DNA of 64,000 nucleotides from an uncultured Dorea sp. (GCA_900550865.1 URTM01000003.1:1-64000); one strand, 5' to 3'. Positions 17,999 to 25,510 are shown, counted from the first letter of the stretch. The notes: a model not told the origin generated them from the letters alone. Made by a program: numbers and translations.

Positions 17999-18231
17999 GT
18001 GTCACTACCTCTGTTCAGATGCAGCACTTCCAATGTGTTATTCATAAACCAGAGTGCTCCATACAAACGCAGGTAGTGATACTGAAAGTTCTTATGATAA
18101 AATCATCTGCTGTTGCCGAACCTAGGTAGCGAGATTAAAACTGCTCTCGCAGCTCAACCCATCTCTCAAAAAATGCCGTAAATACGCCATTTTTCCGACG
18201 TTTTCACTATGTACATCTCACTACCTGCGTT
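17999..18231. repeat. Four alternating TCACTACCT boxes; nested hairpins
   Basis: The gene-free stretch 17962-18270 holds four related boxes. TCACTACCTCTG near 18002 and ACGCAGGTAGTGA near 18068 face each other, as do CCTAGGTAGCGAGA near 18121 and TCTCACTACCTGCG near 18217. The outer pair around 18118-18136 and 18209-18228 matches at 16 of 19 bases. It encloses a second 12-bp stem (AAAAATGCCGTA with TACGCCATTTTT, one mismatch, 18169-18192). The boxes near 18068 and 18214 also pair over 13 exact bases, so alternative folds are possible. It could be a regulatory RNA leader for capI-ugd or two copies of a MITE-like element. Confidence 0.6.
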
Positions 18232-18270
18232 CGGTTAGAGGAGATTATTTATTATCAATACTCTCATCTA

Positions 18271-19401
18271 TTATTTTCTCCTGTACAGCTTCATGGTTTC
18301 TTTCACAACTTCATCCCAGTTGTACTTTTTACAGATGAAATCCGCGGCCTGCTTTTTGTATGCATCCACCTTTTCAGAATGGTCACAGGCGTCCTGCAAC
18401 TTCGATTGCAGATCCTTTACATCAGCCTTTTTGAAAATCAGTGCTTTATCTTCCACAACCTCTGCACACTCCGGAATATCAGAAACCAGACAGCAGTTGC
18501 CGTAGCTCATCGCCTCCAGCAGGCTCAGGGGCATTCCCTCCAGATCGGATGGCAACGTGTAGATGTATGCGTTACTGTACAGTTCATCCAGCATTGCTCC
18601 CTGAACAAACCCGGTAAAGAGAATCCGATCATCACTCTTCGCTAGTTCTTTCAGCTCTGCCATAAAGGAATCTGTATCGCTGGAGCCGCCTGCGATGACC
18701 AGTTTCTTATCCGTCTTGACATTCTTGAAGGCCTCGACCAGATATCGAATTCCCTTTTCCGGCACCAAACGCCCGAGGAACAATATGTAGGAGTCTTTTT
18801 TCAATCCGAACCTGTCTGTAATCAAATTTGCTTCCCGAATCTGCGGTCTATTCACGCCATTAGGGATAAAGTGCGTTTCTCTGTCATAAGTTTCCTTGAA
18901 ATAGTCCTGCACACCCTTACTCAGAACGATAATTTCGTCCGCATATTTCACAGCATTTTTTTCGCCCTGATGGATAAATTTGAAACCAAACCCTGACTGC
19001 CATTTCTCACGCTGCCAGTCAACACCGTGAATAGTGACGACCACTCTTTTCTTAAACAGCTTCGGCAGCCAGCAAAAAAACGCCGGGCCTTCTGCGTGAA
19101 TATGTACGACATCATATTTTCCAAATGCACTGCAAAGTGCTGCAAAAAAAGAGGAACTTACGGCAGCCAGGCCTTTTTTTTCGATTGTTGGAACTGATTT
19201 CTGGCAGATACCTTTATATTCCGTTCTTTCGGTGTTATCAAATTCCAATCCACTGACATGATGGCCGGATCTGTTATAACAGGTAATCCCGTACCCGGCA
19301 TCCGCCATTCTCGTGCAAAGTTCTTTTACAACAATTTCAATTCCACCTTCACGGCTGAGTCTTTTTTGGCCGAACATTGCAACCGCAAGCTTCTTTTTCA
19401 T
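18271..19401 (-). CDS. Glycosyltransferase family 4
   Basis: 376 residues of the GT4 type found first in many Firmicutes EPS clusters. MFGQKRLSREGGIEIVVKELCTRM near residue 9 is the acceptor loop, HIHAEGPAFFCWLP and TIHGVDWQREKW follow. The donor region (GRLVPEKGIRYLVEAF, then PSDLEGMPLSLLEAMSYGN) has E-x7-E. It may add the second sugar after the (absent) priming transferase. It is the most upstream EPS gene in the window; upstream lies the tnpB-like gene with its non-coding tract, in the same direction. Confidence 0.87.
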   Translation of the reverse strand: MKKKLAVAMFGQKRLSREGGIEIVVKELCTRMADAGYGITCYNRSGHHVSGLEFDNTERTEYKGICQKSVPTIEKKGLAAVSSSFFAALCSAFGKYDVVHIHAEGPAFFCWLPKLFKKRVVVTIHGVDWQREKWQSGFGFKFIHQGEKNAVKYADEIIVLSKGVQDYFKETYDRETHFIPNGVNRPQIREANLITDRFGLKKDSYILFLGRLVPEKGIRYLVEAFKNVKTDKKLVIAGGSSDTDSFMAELKELAKSDDRILFTGFVQGAMLDELYSNAYIYTLPSDLEGMPLSLLEAMSYGNCCLVSDIPECAEVVEDKALIFKKADVKDLQSKLQDACDHSEKVDAYKKQAADFICKKYNWDEVVKETMKLYRRK

Positions 19402-19459
19402 ATTTTTTCTCCAATTTATCTGTTAAATTACTTTTTCTGAAGTTTTCATCTCAACATCA

Positions 19460-19810
19460 TTCATTTCTATAACTTCAAACACCCTCTCCCGCCCTCACAC
19501 AACATGAGTCCGGAACTTCTTCGCCACTTCTTCTTCCCGTCTTACATCCCGGATTTCTCCAAAATGCCGACTTAAAATGCCACCTGCATAACCAGACATT
19601 GTCGGTTACTGCAAATTTGCACCATCAGGATTCCCACCGTGACAGGCGGTGTTCAACCCATAAGGACAGGCTGATAAACCAATCCTCATCTTTGCTTTCG
19701 CATTTATAAACCAACGATTTCTCGTTTGTTACCTTTATTCATCCGCTATCCAACTGCACCATTCTTCTGACAAGGCCGTTCCCTTGTAGAACGTTTTCAT
19801 CACCGCATCA
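19460..19810 (-). ncRNA. Putative omega-RNA-like tract after tnpB homologue
   Basis: The 19402-19810 stretch has no gene and directly follows the tnpB stop, where guide (omega/reRNA) RNAs of TnpB proteins lie. It is structured: stem CCGAC (19567-19571) with GTCGG (19601-19605) enclosing AATG/CATT, an inner TAACC/GGTTA alternative at 19589-19608, and CACCG/CGGTG near 19636-19652. There is no T-run terminator before the next gene at 19401, so read-through into the EPS genes is possible. The 3' boundary and any guide segment cannot be fixed by eye. Confidence 0.45.
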
Positions 19811-21019
19811 TCATTTTCCAGACTTCTTCTGAAATTGTTTCAGGCACCGCTTCGCTGTATTTCTTGCAACATTCAGATACCGGTTAGTTCGGTGCCCGTC
19901 TTCACAGACACATTCCTGCGCTTTCTTATCCGTGTTGATAATCTTTTTCCCACATACCGCACAGATCTCATGCATGCCTTTCGCATTTACATCAATGACA
20001 AGAATGCCTTCTTTCCATGCCTTATACGTGAGATATTCACGGATCTTCGTACTCAGATGCAGTGCACTGTAATTACCTGCGCCTTTTCTGACGTAATTCG
20101 CATAGTCTTCCACATATTTTGGAAATGCTATAATTCCCACTTCATTTGCCTTGCAGAAATCAATCATCTCTCTGCTGACTTTATGTGCATAATGAGCATT
20201 CAGGTGTTTCAGGTGCATCCAGTATTTCCGGTTCACCTGTCCGCCAGCCTTTTCGCCATGCGAATCATATGACCGGTCGATCTGTTGCACTACTTTTGCA
20301 CATTGGTGGCTGTACTCTTTTCCACCTTTGAAGAAATGTACTGCCAGTTCTTCTTTTTGGGCATTCATTACACTTGCTGCTGCAAATGTATCTTTATTGG
20401 CAAATTGGATCCCGCAGACATTTCTGTCTTCTGCTATGCGGTCCTTTACGCCGGATGCGTCCGTCACCACTTCTTTCACCGGTACATGCAGCATCACATA
20501 TGGCTTTTCGAATACCACTGACGGCGACATGATCTGTGCTTCTTGCGGAAATGTATTTCCATAAAGTCTGCATCGCATCCATTTCCATGTGCTTCCATCC
20601 CATACCCGGAGCGTCACTTCATATGATGTAAGATCCCGGTACATCCCTTTATAATAGGTAGCAGCCGAATTCAACGACGCCGGATCTCCCACATATCCAT
20701 TCTCAGATCTTGCAAGATAGCTCTTCGCCGCTGCAATACCTGCATTGGCCGCAGCCCGCCGGAAATACAGCAATACATGCTCCCACGGAAGCGGACATTT
20801 TACCTGATTGCCGCTTCTGCCAGGTATACTGAGCATCTCTACTCCACGCAGGGAATTCTGTGAATTTTCCTTCCAGAGTTCGGGGTGCTCCAGATACAGG
20901 TCGTAATAAAATTTCTGAATCTGGTTATAGAATTTCTGTGTCTCTTCCAGCCATTCCGGATGCTTACAACGCAGCCGAAAACAACAAGTAGTAATTGCAT
21001 ACCCTTGCTTCTTTGCCAT
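19811..21019 (-). CDS. TnpB-family protein lacking RuvC catalytic residues
   Basis: 402 residues from ATG 21019 (MAKKQGYAITTCCFRLR), chosen because GGAAGGA lies 9 bases upstream; a TTG frame reaches 21082. Order: N-terminal REC/wedge region, RuvC-like domain from about residue 200, then a zinc-finger insertion (CAVCG...ECVCEDGH). Alignment by eye shows the three RuvC acidic positions replaced: GIQ (Gln205) instead of GID, IIAFP (296-300) instead of the I.vE block, and NRYLN (379-383) instead of DRDxN. The finger is also altered, C-x2-C then C-x-C-x3-H. No tnpA partner is nearby. Natural nuclease-dead TnpB homologues (TldR) are known RNA-guided repressors; a degraded transposon gene is the alternative, but the frame is fully intact. 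Confidence 0.82.
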   Translation of the reverse strand: MAKKQGYAITTCCFRLRCKHPEWLEETQKFYNQIQKFYYDLYLEHPELWKENSQNSLRGVEMLSIPGRSGNQVKCPLPWEHVLLYFRRAAANAGIAAAKSYLARSENGYVGDPASLNSAATYYKGMYRDLTSYEVTLRVWDGSTWKWMRCRLYGNTFPQEAQIMSPSVVFEKPYVMLHVPVKEVVTDASGVKDRIAEDRNVCGIQFANKDTFAAASVMNAQKEELAVHFFKGGKEYSHQCAKVVQQIDRSYDSHGEKAGGQVNRKYWMHLKHLNAHYAHKVSREMIDFCKANEVGIIAFPKYVEDYANYVRKGAGNYSALHLSTKIREYLTYKAWKEGILVIDVNAKGMHEICAVCGKKIINTDKKAQECVCEDGHRTNRYLNVARNTAKRCLKQFQKKSGK

Positions 21020-21055
21020 ATGCTTGAATCCTTCCATCGTTTTTCGGTATGAATT

Positions 21056-21080
21056 GTCGCTTAATATCCAATTAAGCGAC
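21056..21080 (-). repeat. Left inverted repeat of candidate invertible segment
   Basis: 25 bases that form a perfect 10-bp hairpin (GTCGCTTAAT / ATTAAGCGAC) with a 5-base loop. The same 25 bases recur in inverted orientation at 21402-21426 with one difference. It lies 37 bases upstream of the preferred tnpB start. An IS200/605-type left-end hairpin is an alternative reading. Confidence 0.75.
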
Positions 21081-21081
21081 A

Positions 21082-21120
21082 AAACTCCATTTTCCCTTGT
21101 ATTTCAAAGGAACATGGAGT
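21082..21120 (-). terminator. Hairpin inside left repeat, facing tnpB
   Basis: On the minus strand AACTCCAT pairs with ATGGAGTT, and TTCCTTT with AAGGGAA (one G-A mismatch between the stems). It is followed by a short TTTT. In the present orientation it would reduce transcription reaching tnpB from upstream. The short T-run makes it a weak terminator call. Confidence 0.4.
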
Positions 21121-21346
21121 TCTTGATTCTTGTATTGACGGCTTATAAATGTACCGCATTCGCTGTTTCATTTTTTATTTATCTTAGATAATCACAGATA
21201 TTCAGGCATGATACGGCTGTGCAGATTGACCAGAATACGCCTATGTTTTTGACGGCTTATCTGGACATTTTCTGTCATTATGCCTAAAAAACATGTCGAA
21301 TTATAAAATTTTCATAAAGATAACATCGGATTTTGGCTAAATCACC

Positions 21347-21375
21347 TTGACAAAGTACGGGATAGATATTAATAT
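21347..21375 (+). promoter_or_regulatory. Near-consensus outward promoter
   Basis: TTGACA (21347-21352), 17 bases, TAATAT (21370-21375). Transcription would start near 21382 and meet a terminator hairpin only about 50 bases later, so in the present orientation it drives no gene. Confidence 0.75.
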
Positions 21376-21394
21376 AGACTGTGTTTTTAAAGAA

Positions 21395-21433
21395 AAAAGA
21401 AGTCGCTTAATTGGATATTAAACGACTTCTTTT
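21395..21433 (+). terminator. Terminator formed by right inverted repeat and flank
   Basis: A 17-bp stem with one mismatch (21395-21411 with 21417-21433), loop TGGAT, ending in CTTCTTTT. It incorporates the right 25-bp inverted repeat (21402-21426) extended by AGAA/TTCT flanks. It ends the transcript from the promoter at 21347, giving an RNA of about 52 nt. Confidence 0.65.
21402..21426 (+). repeat. Right inverted repeat of candidate invertible segment
   Basis: Inverted copy of 21056-21080 with a single difference at 21422 (A instead of G). Together they border the 321-base promoter-bearing segment. Confidence 0.75.
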
Positions 21434-21538
21434 CCTGTTATTTTCATATTTTCTGTGTTATTCCTTACTTCTCACCTTTATACTTTCCCTATTTTCGCCA
21501 TCCGGTACTCATGATCCAGCTTTCGCTTTTTGTCGAAA

Positions 21539-21600
21539 AAAAAGCAGATGAATGTTTATTTGAACTATTTTTACTCCAAATAAACATTCCCCTGCTTTTT
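21539..21600. terminator. Bidirectional terminator beside vanZ-like gene
   Basis: A 24-base stem with two mismatches (21539-21562 with 21577-21600) and 14-base loop, flanked by A and T runs, works in both directions. It ends the leftward VanZ-like transcript and blocks rightward transcription from 21382. Confidence 0.8.
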
Positions 21601-21662
21601 CCTTTTATCATATCTTTTATAATGATCTATATTTACATTGTTTCTTTTTTCTGGGATTATCT

Positions 21663-22232
21663 CTATTTTTTATTCTTTTTCTTACGCCTGCGCTGCACTT
21701 TTCTTCTGACTGCATATTCTCTCAGACACATCCAGACAATCCAGCCGGCCAGAGTTCCCATTGTATTTGTCACCACATCATCCAGCTGACAGTACCCTCT
21801 CTGTGTAACAAGCTGACTAAGCTCGATCATACATGAAACGGCAAAGCCGAAGCCGACACATACTATCATTTTTCTCGCTCTTTTTACTACCAAAGGAAGC
21901 AAAAAGCCAAATGGAATAAACATCAGTATATTCTCAATGAAATATGCATGCTCCATTGCCGATGTTCCCCATGTTCCAAACAAATCCAGATCAATTCCAT
22001 TTCTGCTGCCTGCTTCTCTGGAGAAAAAAGCAAGCTCTACGATCACTTCCAGATATATGAACAAAAGAACCACCGGAACCGAAACTTCCGCATCTTGCCT
22101 GCGCAGTCTCTTATAAAAAAATACTCCTGCCAGTGCAATCACGATTGCTGGAATTAAGTATCCGACGGGCTGCTTAAAATCTTGTATAATATTTTCGCCG
22201 GTCTGTCTTATCAGGTAAAAAATATGGCACAC
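21663..22232 (-). CDS. VanZ-like membrane protein
   Basis: About 189 residues with four to five hydrophobic segments. It has the VanZ-family core: a polar loop ending in ENILMFIPFGFLLPL, then CMIELSQLVTQRGYCQLDDVVTNTMGTLAGW. VanZ proteins lower teicoplanin sensitivity in VanA enterococci, but most relatives have no known role and often sit near cell-envelope or EPS genes. The C-terminus is very basic (RRKVQRRRKKKNKK). The GTG start at 22232 is uncertain because the AAAAGGA site directly abuts it; the true start may be a few codons inside. Confidence 0.8.
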   Translation of the reverse strand: MCHIFYLIRQTGENIIQDFKQPVGYLIPAIVIALAGVFFYKRLRRQDAEVSVPVVLLFIYLEVIVELAFFSREAGSRNGIDLDLFGTWGTSAMEHAYFIENILMFIPFGFLLPLVVKRARKMIVCVGFGFAVSCMIELSQLVTQRGYCQLDDVVTNTMGTLAGWIVWMCLREYAVRRKVQRRRKKKNKK

Positions 22233-22290
22233 TCCTTTTTATTCATTACATTTATGTATTACAATACACCAATTGCCATTCATTTACAAC

Positions 22291-22363
22291 CATCCATTGC
22301 ATCAGGTCCGTCTCATTCTTTTGCTCCTGCGGTAACTTTGCCAATTCCAGGACATGCATTTCT
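22291..22363 (-). pseudogene. Remnant of a second Rpn-family gene
   Basis: These 73 bases match 22705-22777, inside the intact Rpn gene, at 71 positions, and read MHVLELAKLPQEQKNETDLMQWM in the same direction. No other part of a second copy is seen, so it is a fragment left after duplication, recombination or deletion. Confidence 0.75.
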
Positions 22364-22386
22364 TTAATTTCAACTGCTCCTTATTA

Positions 22387-23289
22387 CTACAGATCAAATT
22401 CTTTCAGCAACTGCTGCTGATATTGTATGTCTGTTGCCGATTTCAGAATATCTTCTATACGATTATTTTCGGCCAACTGTATATTTAACTGATTGATTCT
22501 GTCTCGTTCCTCTTCTCTTCCCTGCTCCCTTCCAGTTGTTATCAATATATCCCGATCTCGTATCGCCTTCTGTCTCGCTTCATACAGCAGCCTTTTCTTC
22601 TCATCTGCACTCAGCCGGTCTAACTCTTTATATGCCTCTGCAAATTCTTCTTTCTTTTCTGCCATTTTCTTAAAGTCCTCCCTACATTTACCTCCCAGAA
22701 AACGCATCCATTGCATCAGGTCTGTCTCATTCTTCTGCTCCTGCGGTAACTTTGCCAATTCCAGGACATGCATTTCTAACAGATCCGTGTATTCCTTTCC
22801 GTCGTCCGCATCACAGAATACAATCCGGCGATAGCACTTCGCATCATTTTGAAAATACACATGATTCAGGATACTCACCTGAATGCATTTTTTCAGCTTC
22901 TCATATCCTTCGCCCTCTTTAATCTGCTCTGTATACATTTTCCCTAGATAATAGACCGTCCGGTTCGTCCAGTATTTGACATATACTACCTGCATCTCAA
23001 AGTCTATCTGCACTCCACCTTTCAATCTTACACGGACATCCAACACTCCATACTTATCATCTTCTGAGTTCTTTCTAAGTATCGTCGGCATAAGCTCTGC
23101 CTTTTCCACTTCATCCGGACGCACATGCAAGATTGCCGCGATCATTCCTTTGCGGACTTTTTTATTCTGCATCAATTCTTTGAAGCAAAAATCTACCGTT
23201 GGCAGCATAATGAAATCATTCTGGTCTTTCATCTGATCTTCCTGTAATGTGTTTGTCTGGTCTGCTTCATTCATTTTGTTTTTTCTCAT
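22387..23289 (-). CDS. Rpn-family PD-(D/E)XK nuclease/transposase-like protein
   Basis: 300 residues. The start at 23289 (MRKNKMNEADQ) has GAAGGGA eight bases upstream; the longer frame from 23364 lacks a site. The PDDEXK fold is recognisable: FKELMQNKKVRKGMIAAIL, then YGVLDVRVRLKGGVQIDFEMQV with the D...(F)E-x-Q catalytic pattern. The C-terminus is charged and coiled-coil-like (GREQGREEERDRINQLN). Relatives are multi-copy in Lachnospiraceae; E. coli RpnA-type proteins promote recombination and some act in phage defence. Function here is unproven. Confidence 0.82.
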   Translation of the reverse strand: MRKNKMNEADQTNTLQEDQMKDQNDFIMLPTVDFCFKELMQNKKVRKGMIAAILHVRPDEVEKAELMPTILRKNSEDDKYGVLDVRVRLKGGVQIDFEMQVVYVKYWTNRTVYYLGKMYTEQIKEGEGYEKLKKCIQVSILNHVYFQNDAKCYRRIVFCDADDGKEYTDLLEMHVLELAKLPQEQKNETDLMQWMRFLGGKCREDFKKMAEKKEEFAEAYKELDRLSADEKKRLLYEARQKAIRDRDILITTGREQGREEERDRINQLNIQLAENNRIEDILKSATDIQYQQQLLKEFDL

Positions 23290-23772
23290 ATGAATTCTCC
23301 CTTCTTTTGTACAATGAACTATCGCTTGAAGTAAAGAATTCTCTGTATAACTATATATTAGCACAGAATAATTTCTTAGAAAAGTAGAAGTTACCTATAG
23401 ACAGCTTATAATATCAGACACTTACAGCTAATTTTATCAGACTTCAAACCATATTCATCTTTTCGGTTCATCGGATTATCTGCTCGATTTTTGAGCTGTA
23501 TGAATAATTGCCGATTGGTTAATAGATACGTTTTGCAGTGAATCAGATTGATTACTGCGTGAGATTAGATTAACATATGTGTATTTATATTTCAATAATA
23601 TAATATAGAATTTTCCTTATACTTCATATATTTTTATATGCATAGTTTCTTTTAACCATTCCTCTGTTGAGCCGAATTCCTATTATCATACGCACCTCCT
23701 GGTTTCTTCTGGCATAGCATATAAAAATGCACATATCTTTATACCAATACAAGTTTAAAAGTATTCACTCGC
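23290..23772. other. AT-rich gene-free stretch
   Basis: About 480 AT-rich bases between the Rpn gene and the terminator of the kinase gene. I see no conserved gene. A 21-codon minus-strand ORF (23624-23689) has a fine AGGAGGTG site but no recognisable protein. The right part probably includes the Rpn promoter region; no consensus pair stands out. Confidence 0.4.
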
Positions 23773-23806
23773 AAAAAAGATTGGATTTCTTCTTCCAATC
23801 TTTTTT
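23773..23806. terminator. Terminator of acetyltransferase-kinase gene
   Basis: AAAAAAGATTGGA (23773-23785) pairs perfectly with TCCAATCTTTTTT (23794-23806). The A/T tails make it usable in both directions; it lies about 80 bases past the stop at 23888. Confidence 0.8.
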
Positions 23807-23887
23807 CTTTCAATTCAATATATTATTTTTGCTCTCTGTTGATCATTCAAACAATTCCTGCTGTAAAACAATCATACTTTTATTTTC

Positions 23888-25510
23888 TTACCTATACTTC
23901 CCCACAATCTCCATCATCTCATCAAACTGCTCTTCCATCTCTTTCACCAGCCGGAACTGTGTTCTTGCACGTACGAGGTTGTGCTCTGGATATGCCGTCT
24001 TAAAATACACATCCCCCTGAAGGAAATCTGCCAGAAAACGCATACCGCATTCCAGTGTCATCAGTCTTGCCCCCCACGGAAGACTTTCCATCTCAGCCGG
24101 TGTCAGGACATCTTTTGCCATTTTCAGATATCCTTTTACATAGATATCATAAAGGTTGATATCAAAATGTACCTTATTCAGATCTTTTTCATCTTCCTCT
24201 GCTGTAGAAGCACCGAAACGGATCGAATCACCAAAATCATTTGCGGCAAGTCCCGGCATGATCGTGTCCAGATCGATGATGCATAATCCTTCGTCTGTAT
24301 CTTTATCGAAAAGGATATTATTGAGTTTTGTATCGTTGTGGGTCACGCGGAGTGGAAGTGTTCCTTCTTCCAGCTGCTTCATCAATACACCGCAATCCTT
24401 TTCCCGTGATAATACAAAATCAATCTCCTCACGGCAAAGTCTTGCCCTGTTCTTCACGTCTTTCCGCTGTGCATCATCAAAATCATGAAAACGCTTTACT
24501 GTATCATGGAACTGTGGGATCGTCTCATACAGACTCTCTGCCGGATAATCTCCCAGTTGTTTCAGAAAATGGCCGAAACTAAGTGCAGACTGATAGAACT
24601 GTTCTGGTCTTTCTACCTGCTGATAGCACACGGAATTCGGAACATAATGCAGGCAGCGCCACGGCTGTCCGTCAGCATCTTCAAAATAGCTTTCTCCGGA
24701 TTTTGTTTTTATATAAGATAATGTCTCGCGTTCCAGATCGCCGCCTTCCTGACGGATGATATTTCGTAAGTATTCTGTAACTCCGAAAATATTATCCATG
24801 ACCTGCTCCGGGTTCTTGAATACGTTGATATTAATACGCTGAAGAACATAGAGTGGTATATCTTCCCCGTTCTGTCCCGGCATATATACTGCATAAGTCT
24901 CGTTAATATGACCTTCTCCAAATGGCTTGACATAACTGCACTGCGGTCCGAATCCAAAGGCATAGACTGCATCCTCCAGGCTGCGGCTGTCCACACCTTC
25001 AATCTTCCTTCTGGTAGAAAAGATAACTTCTCCCGCCTCTACTTTACATCCCGGCTCAATGATGCAATTAGACTTTACCACACTTCCCAGGCCGATATGT
25101 GCTCCGGCACGTACAACGGAATTATGATCTACAATGGCACCGCTATTGATCAGCACGGCTTTCTCGATTCTGGTACATGTATTCACGACAGCTCTCTGCA
25201 TGATGAAGCTGCCAGATCCCAGCACCGCACTTGGACTGACCACTGCAGACGGATGTACGATCGCCGGCACTTCATATCCTTCTTCCAGAAGTTTATCCGT
25301 CCAGAACAGACGTGTCTTATTATTTCCAAATGCAGCAACTGCCTCCGGATATTCCTCATGTCTTAATACGTAATCACAACACATACCAATGACATTCTCA
25401 TTTTTCACCGCATCATCCAAAAACACTACCTTTTCATACCCCAATGCAAGAGCAGTCTCTTTTACCATCTGTCCGAATCCGCCTGCTCCAAGAATCAATA
25501 AACTTTTCAT
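23888..25510 (-). CDS. NeuD/PglD-like acetyltransferase fused to NahK-like kinase
   Basis: 540 residues in two parts. Residues 1-185 resemble NeuD/PglD sugar acetyltransferases: Rossmann-like LLILGAGGFGQMVKETA, then beta-helix repeats (HPSAVVSPSAVLGSGSFIMQRAVVN). Residues about 190-540 resemble N-acetylhexosamine 1-kinases: GEGHINETYAV, catalytic loop VTHNDTKLNNILFD, metal loop IDLDTIMPGLAANDFGDSIRFG. NahK phosphorylates GlcNAc/GalNAc at C1 in host-glycan salvage. The fusion suggests one polypeptide that activates or modifies an amino-sugar, but I know no characterised example. One continuous frame with no sign of misassembly. It stands alone, with its own terminator. Confidence 0.8.
   Translation of the reverse strand: MKSLLILGAGGFGQMVKETALALGYEKVVFLDDAVKNENVIGMCCDYVLRHEEYPEAVAAFGNNKTRLFWTDKLLEEGYEVPAIVHPSAVVSPSAVLGSGSFIMQRAVVNTCTRIEKAVLINSGAIVDHNSVVRAGAHIGLGSVVKSNCIIEPGCKVEAGEVIFSTRRKIEGVDSRSLEDAVYAFGFGPQCSYVKPFGEGHINETYAVYMPGQNGEDIPLYVLQRININVFKNPEQVMDNIFGVTEYLRNIIRQEGGDLERETLSYIKTKSGESYFEDADGQPWRCLHYVPNSVCYQQVERPEQFYQSALSFGHFLKQLGDYPAESLYETIPQFHDTVKRFHDFDDAQRKDVKNRARLCREEIDFVLSREKDCGVLMKQLEEGTLPLRVTHNDTKLNNILFDKDTDEGLCIIDLDTIMPGLAANDFGDSIRFGASTAEEDEKDLNKVHFDINLYDIYVKGYLKMAKDVLTPAEMESLPWGARLMTLECGMRFLADFLQGDVYFKTAYPEHNLVRARTQFRLVKEMEEQFDEMMEIVGKYR

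Larger units (their letters stand above)
21056..21426. other. Candidate invertible promoter segment
   Basis: Two 25-bp inverted repeats (24 identical) flank 321 bases that contain no gene. Near the right end is a near-consensus promoter pointing right (21347-21375), away from tnpB and the EPS cluster. Inversion between the repeats would point it left into tnpB. The right repeat, with its outside flank, is an intrinsic terminator (21395-21433), while the left repeat lacks that extension, so the inverted state would be open for transcription. A hairpin at 21082-21120 followed by TTTT may insulate tnpB in the present state. No recombinase gene is in the window. A MITE or transposon ends are alternatives. 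Confidence 0.5.

Noticed and set aside
17999..18231. Second invertible segment bounded by TCACTACCT boxes
   Set aside because: The repeats are short and imperfect, and I see no consensus promoter in the enclosed 70-130 bases, so RNA folding or a MITE is a simpler reading.
21131..21262. Direct repeat GACGGCTTAT (21137 and 21251)
   Set aside because: Ten bases, two copies only, inside the candidate invertible segment. Could be a recombinase or regulator site, but chance is likely.
21120..21401. Leftward promoter inside the segment (TATAAT near 21300)
   Set aside because: The -10 is good but no acceptable -35 lies 16-18 bases upstream; transcription of tnpB from it in the present orientation cannot be excluded but is not supported.
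23624..23689. 21-codon minus-strand ORF with an AGGAGGTG site
   Set aside because: No recognisable protein, and AT-rich surroundings. A chance Shine-Dalgarno match cannot be excluded, so it was not listed as a gene.
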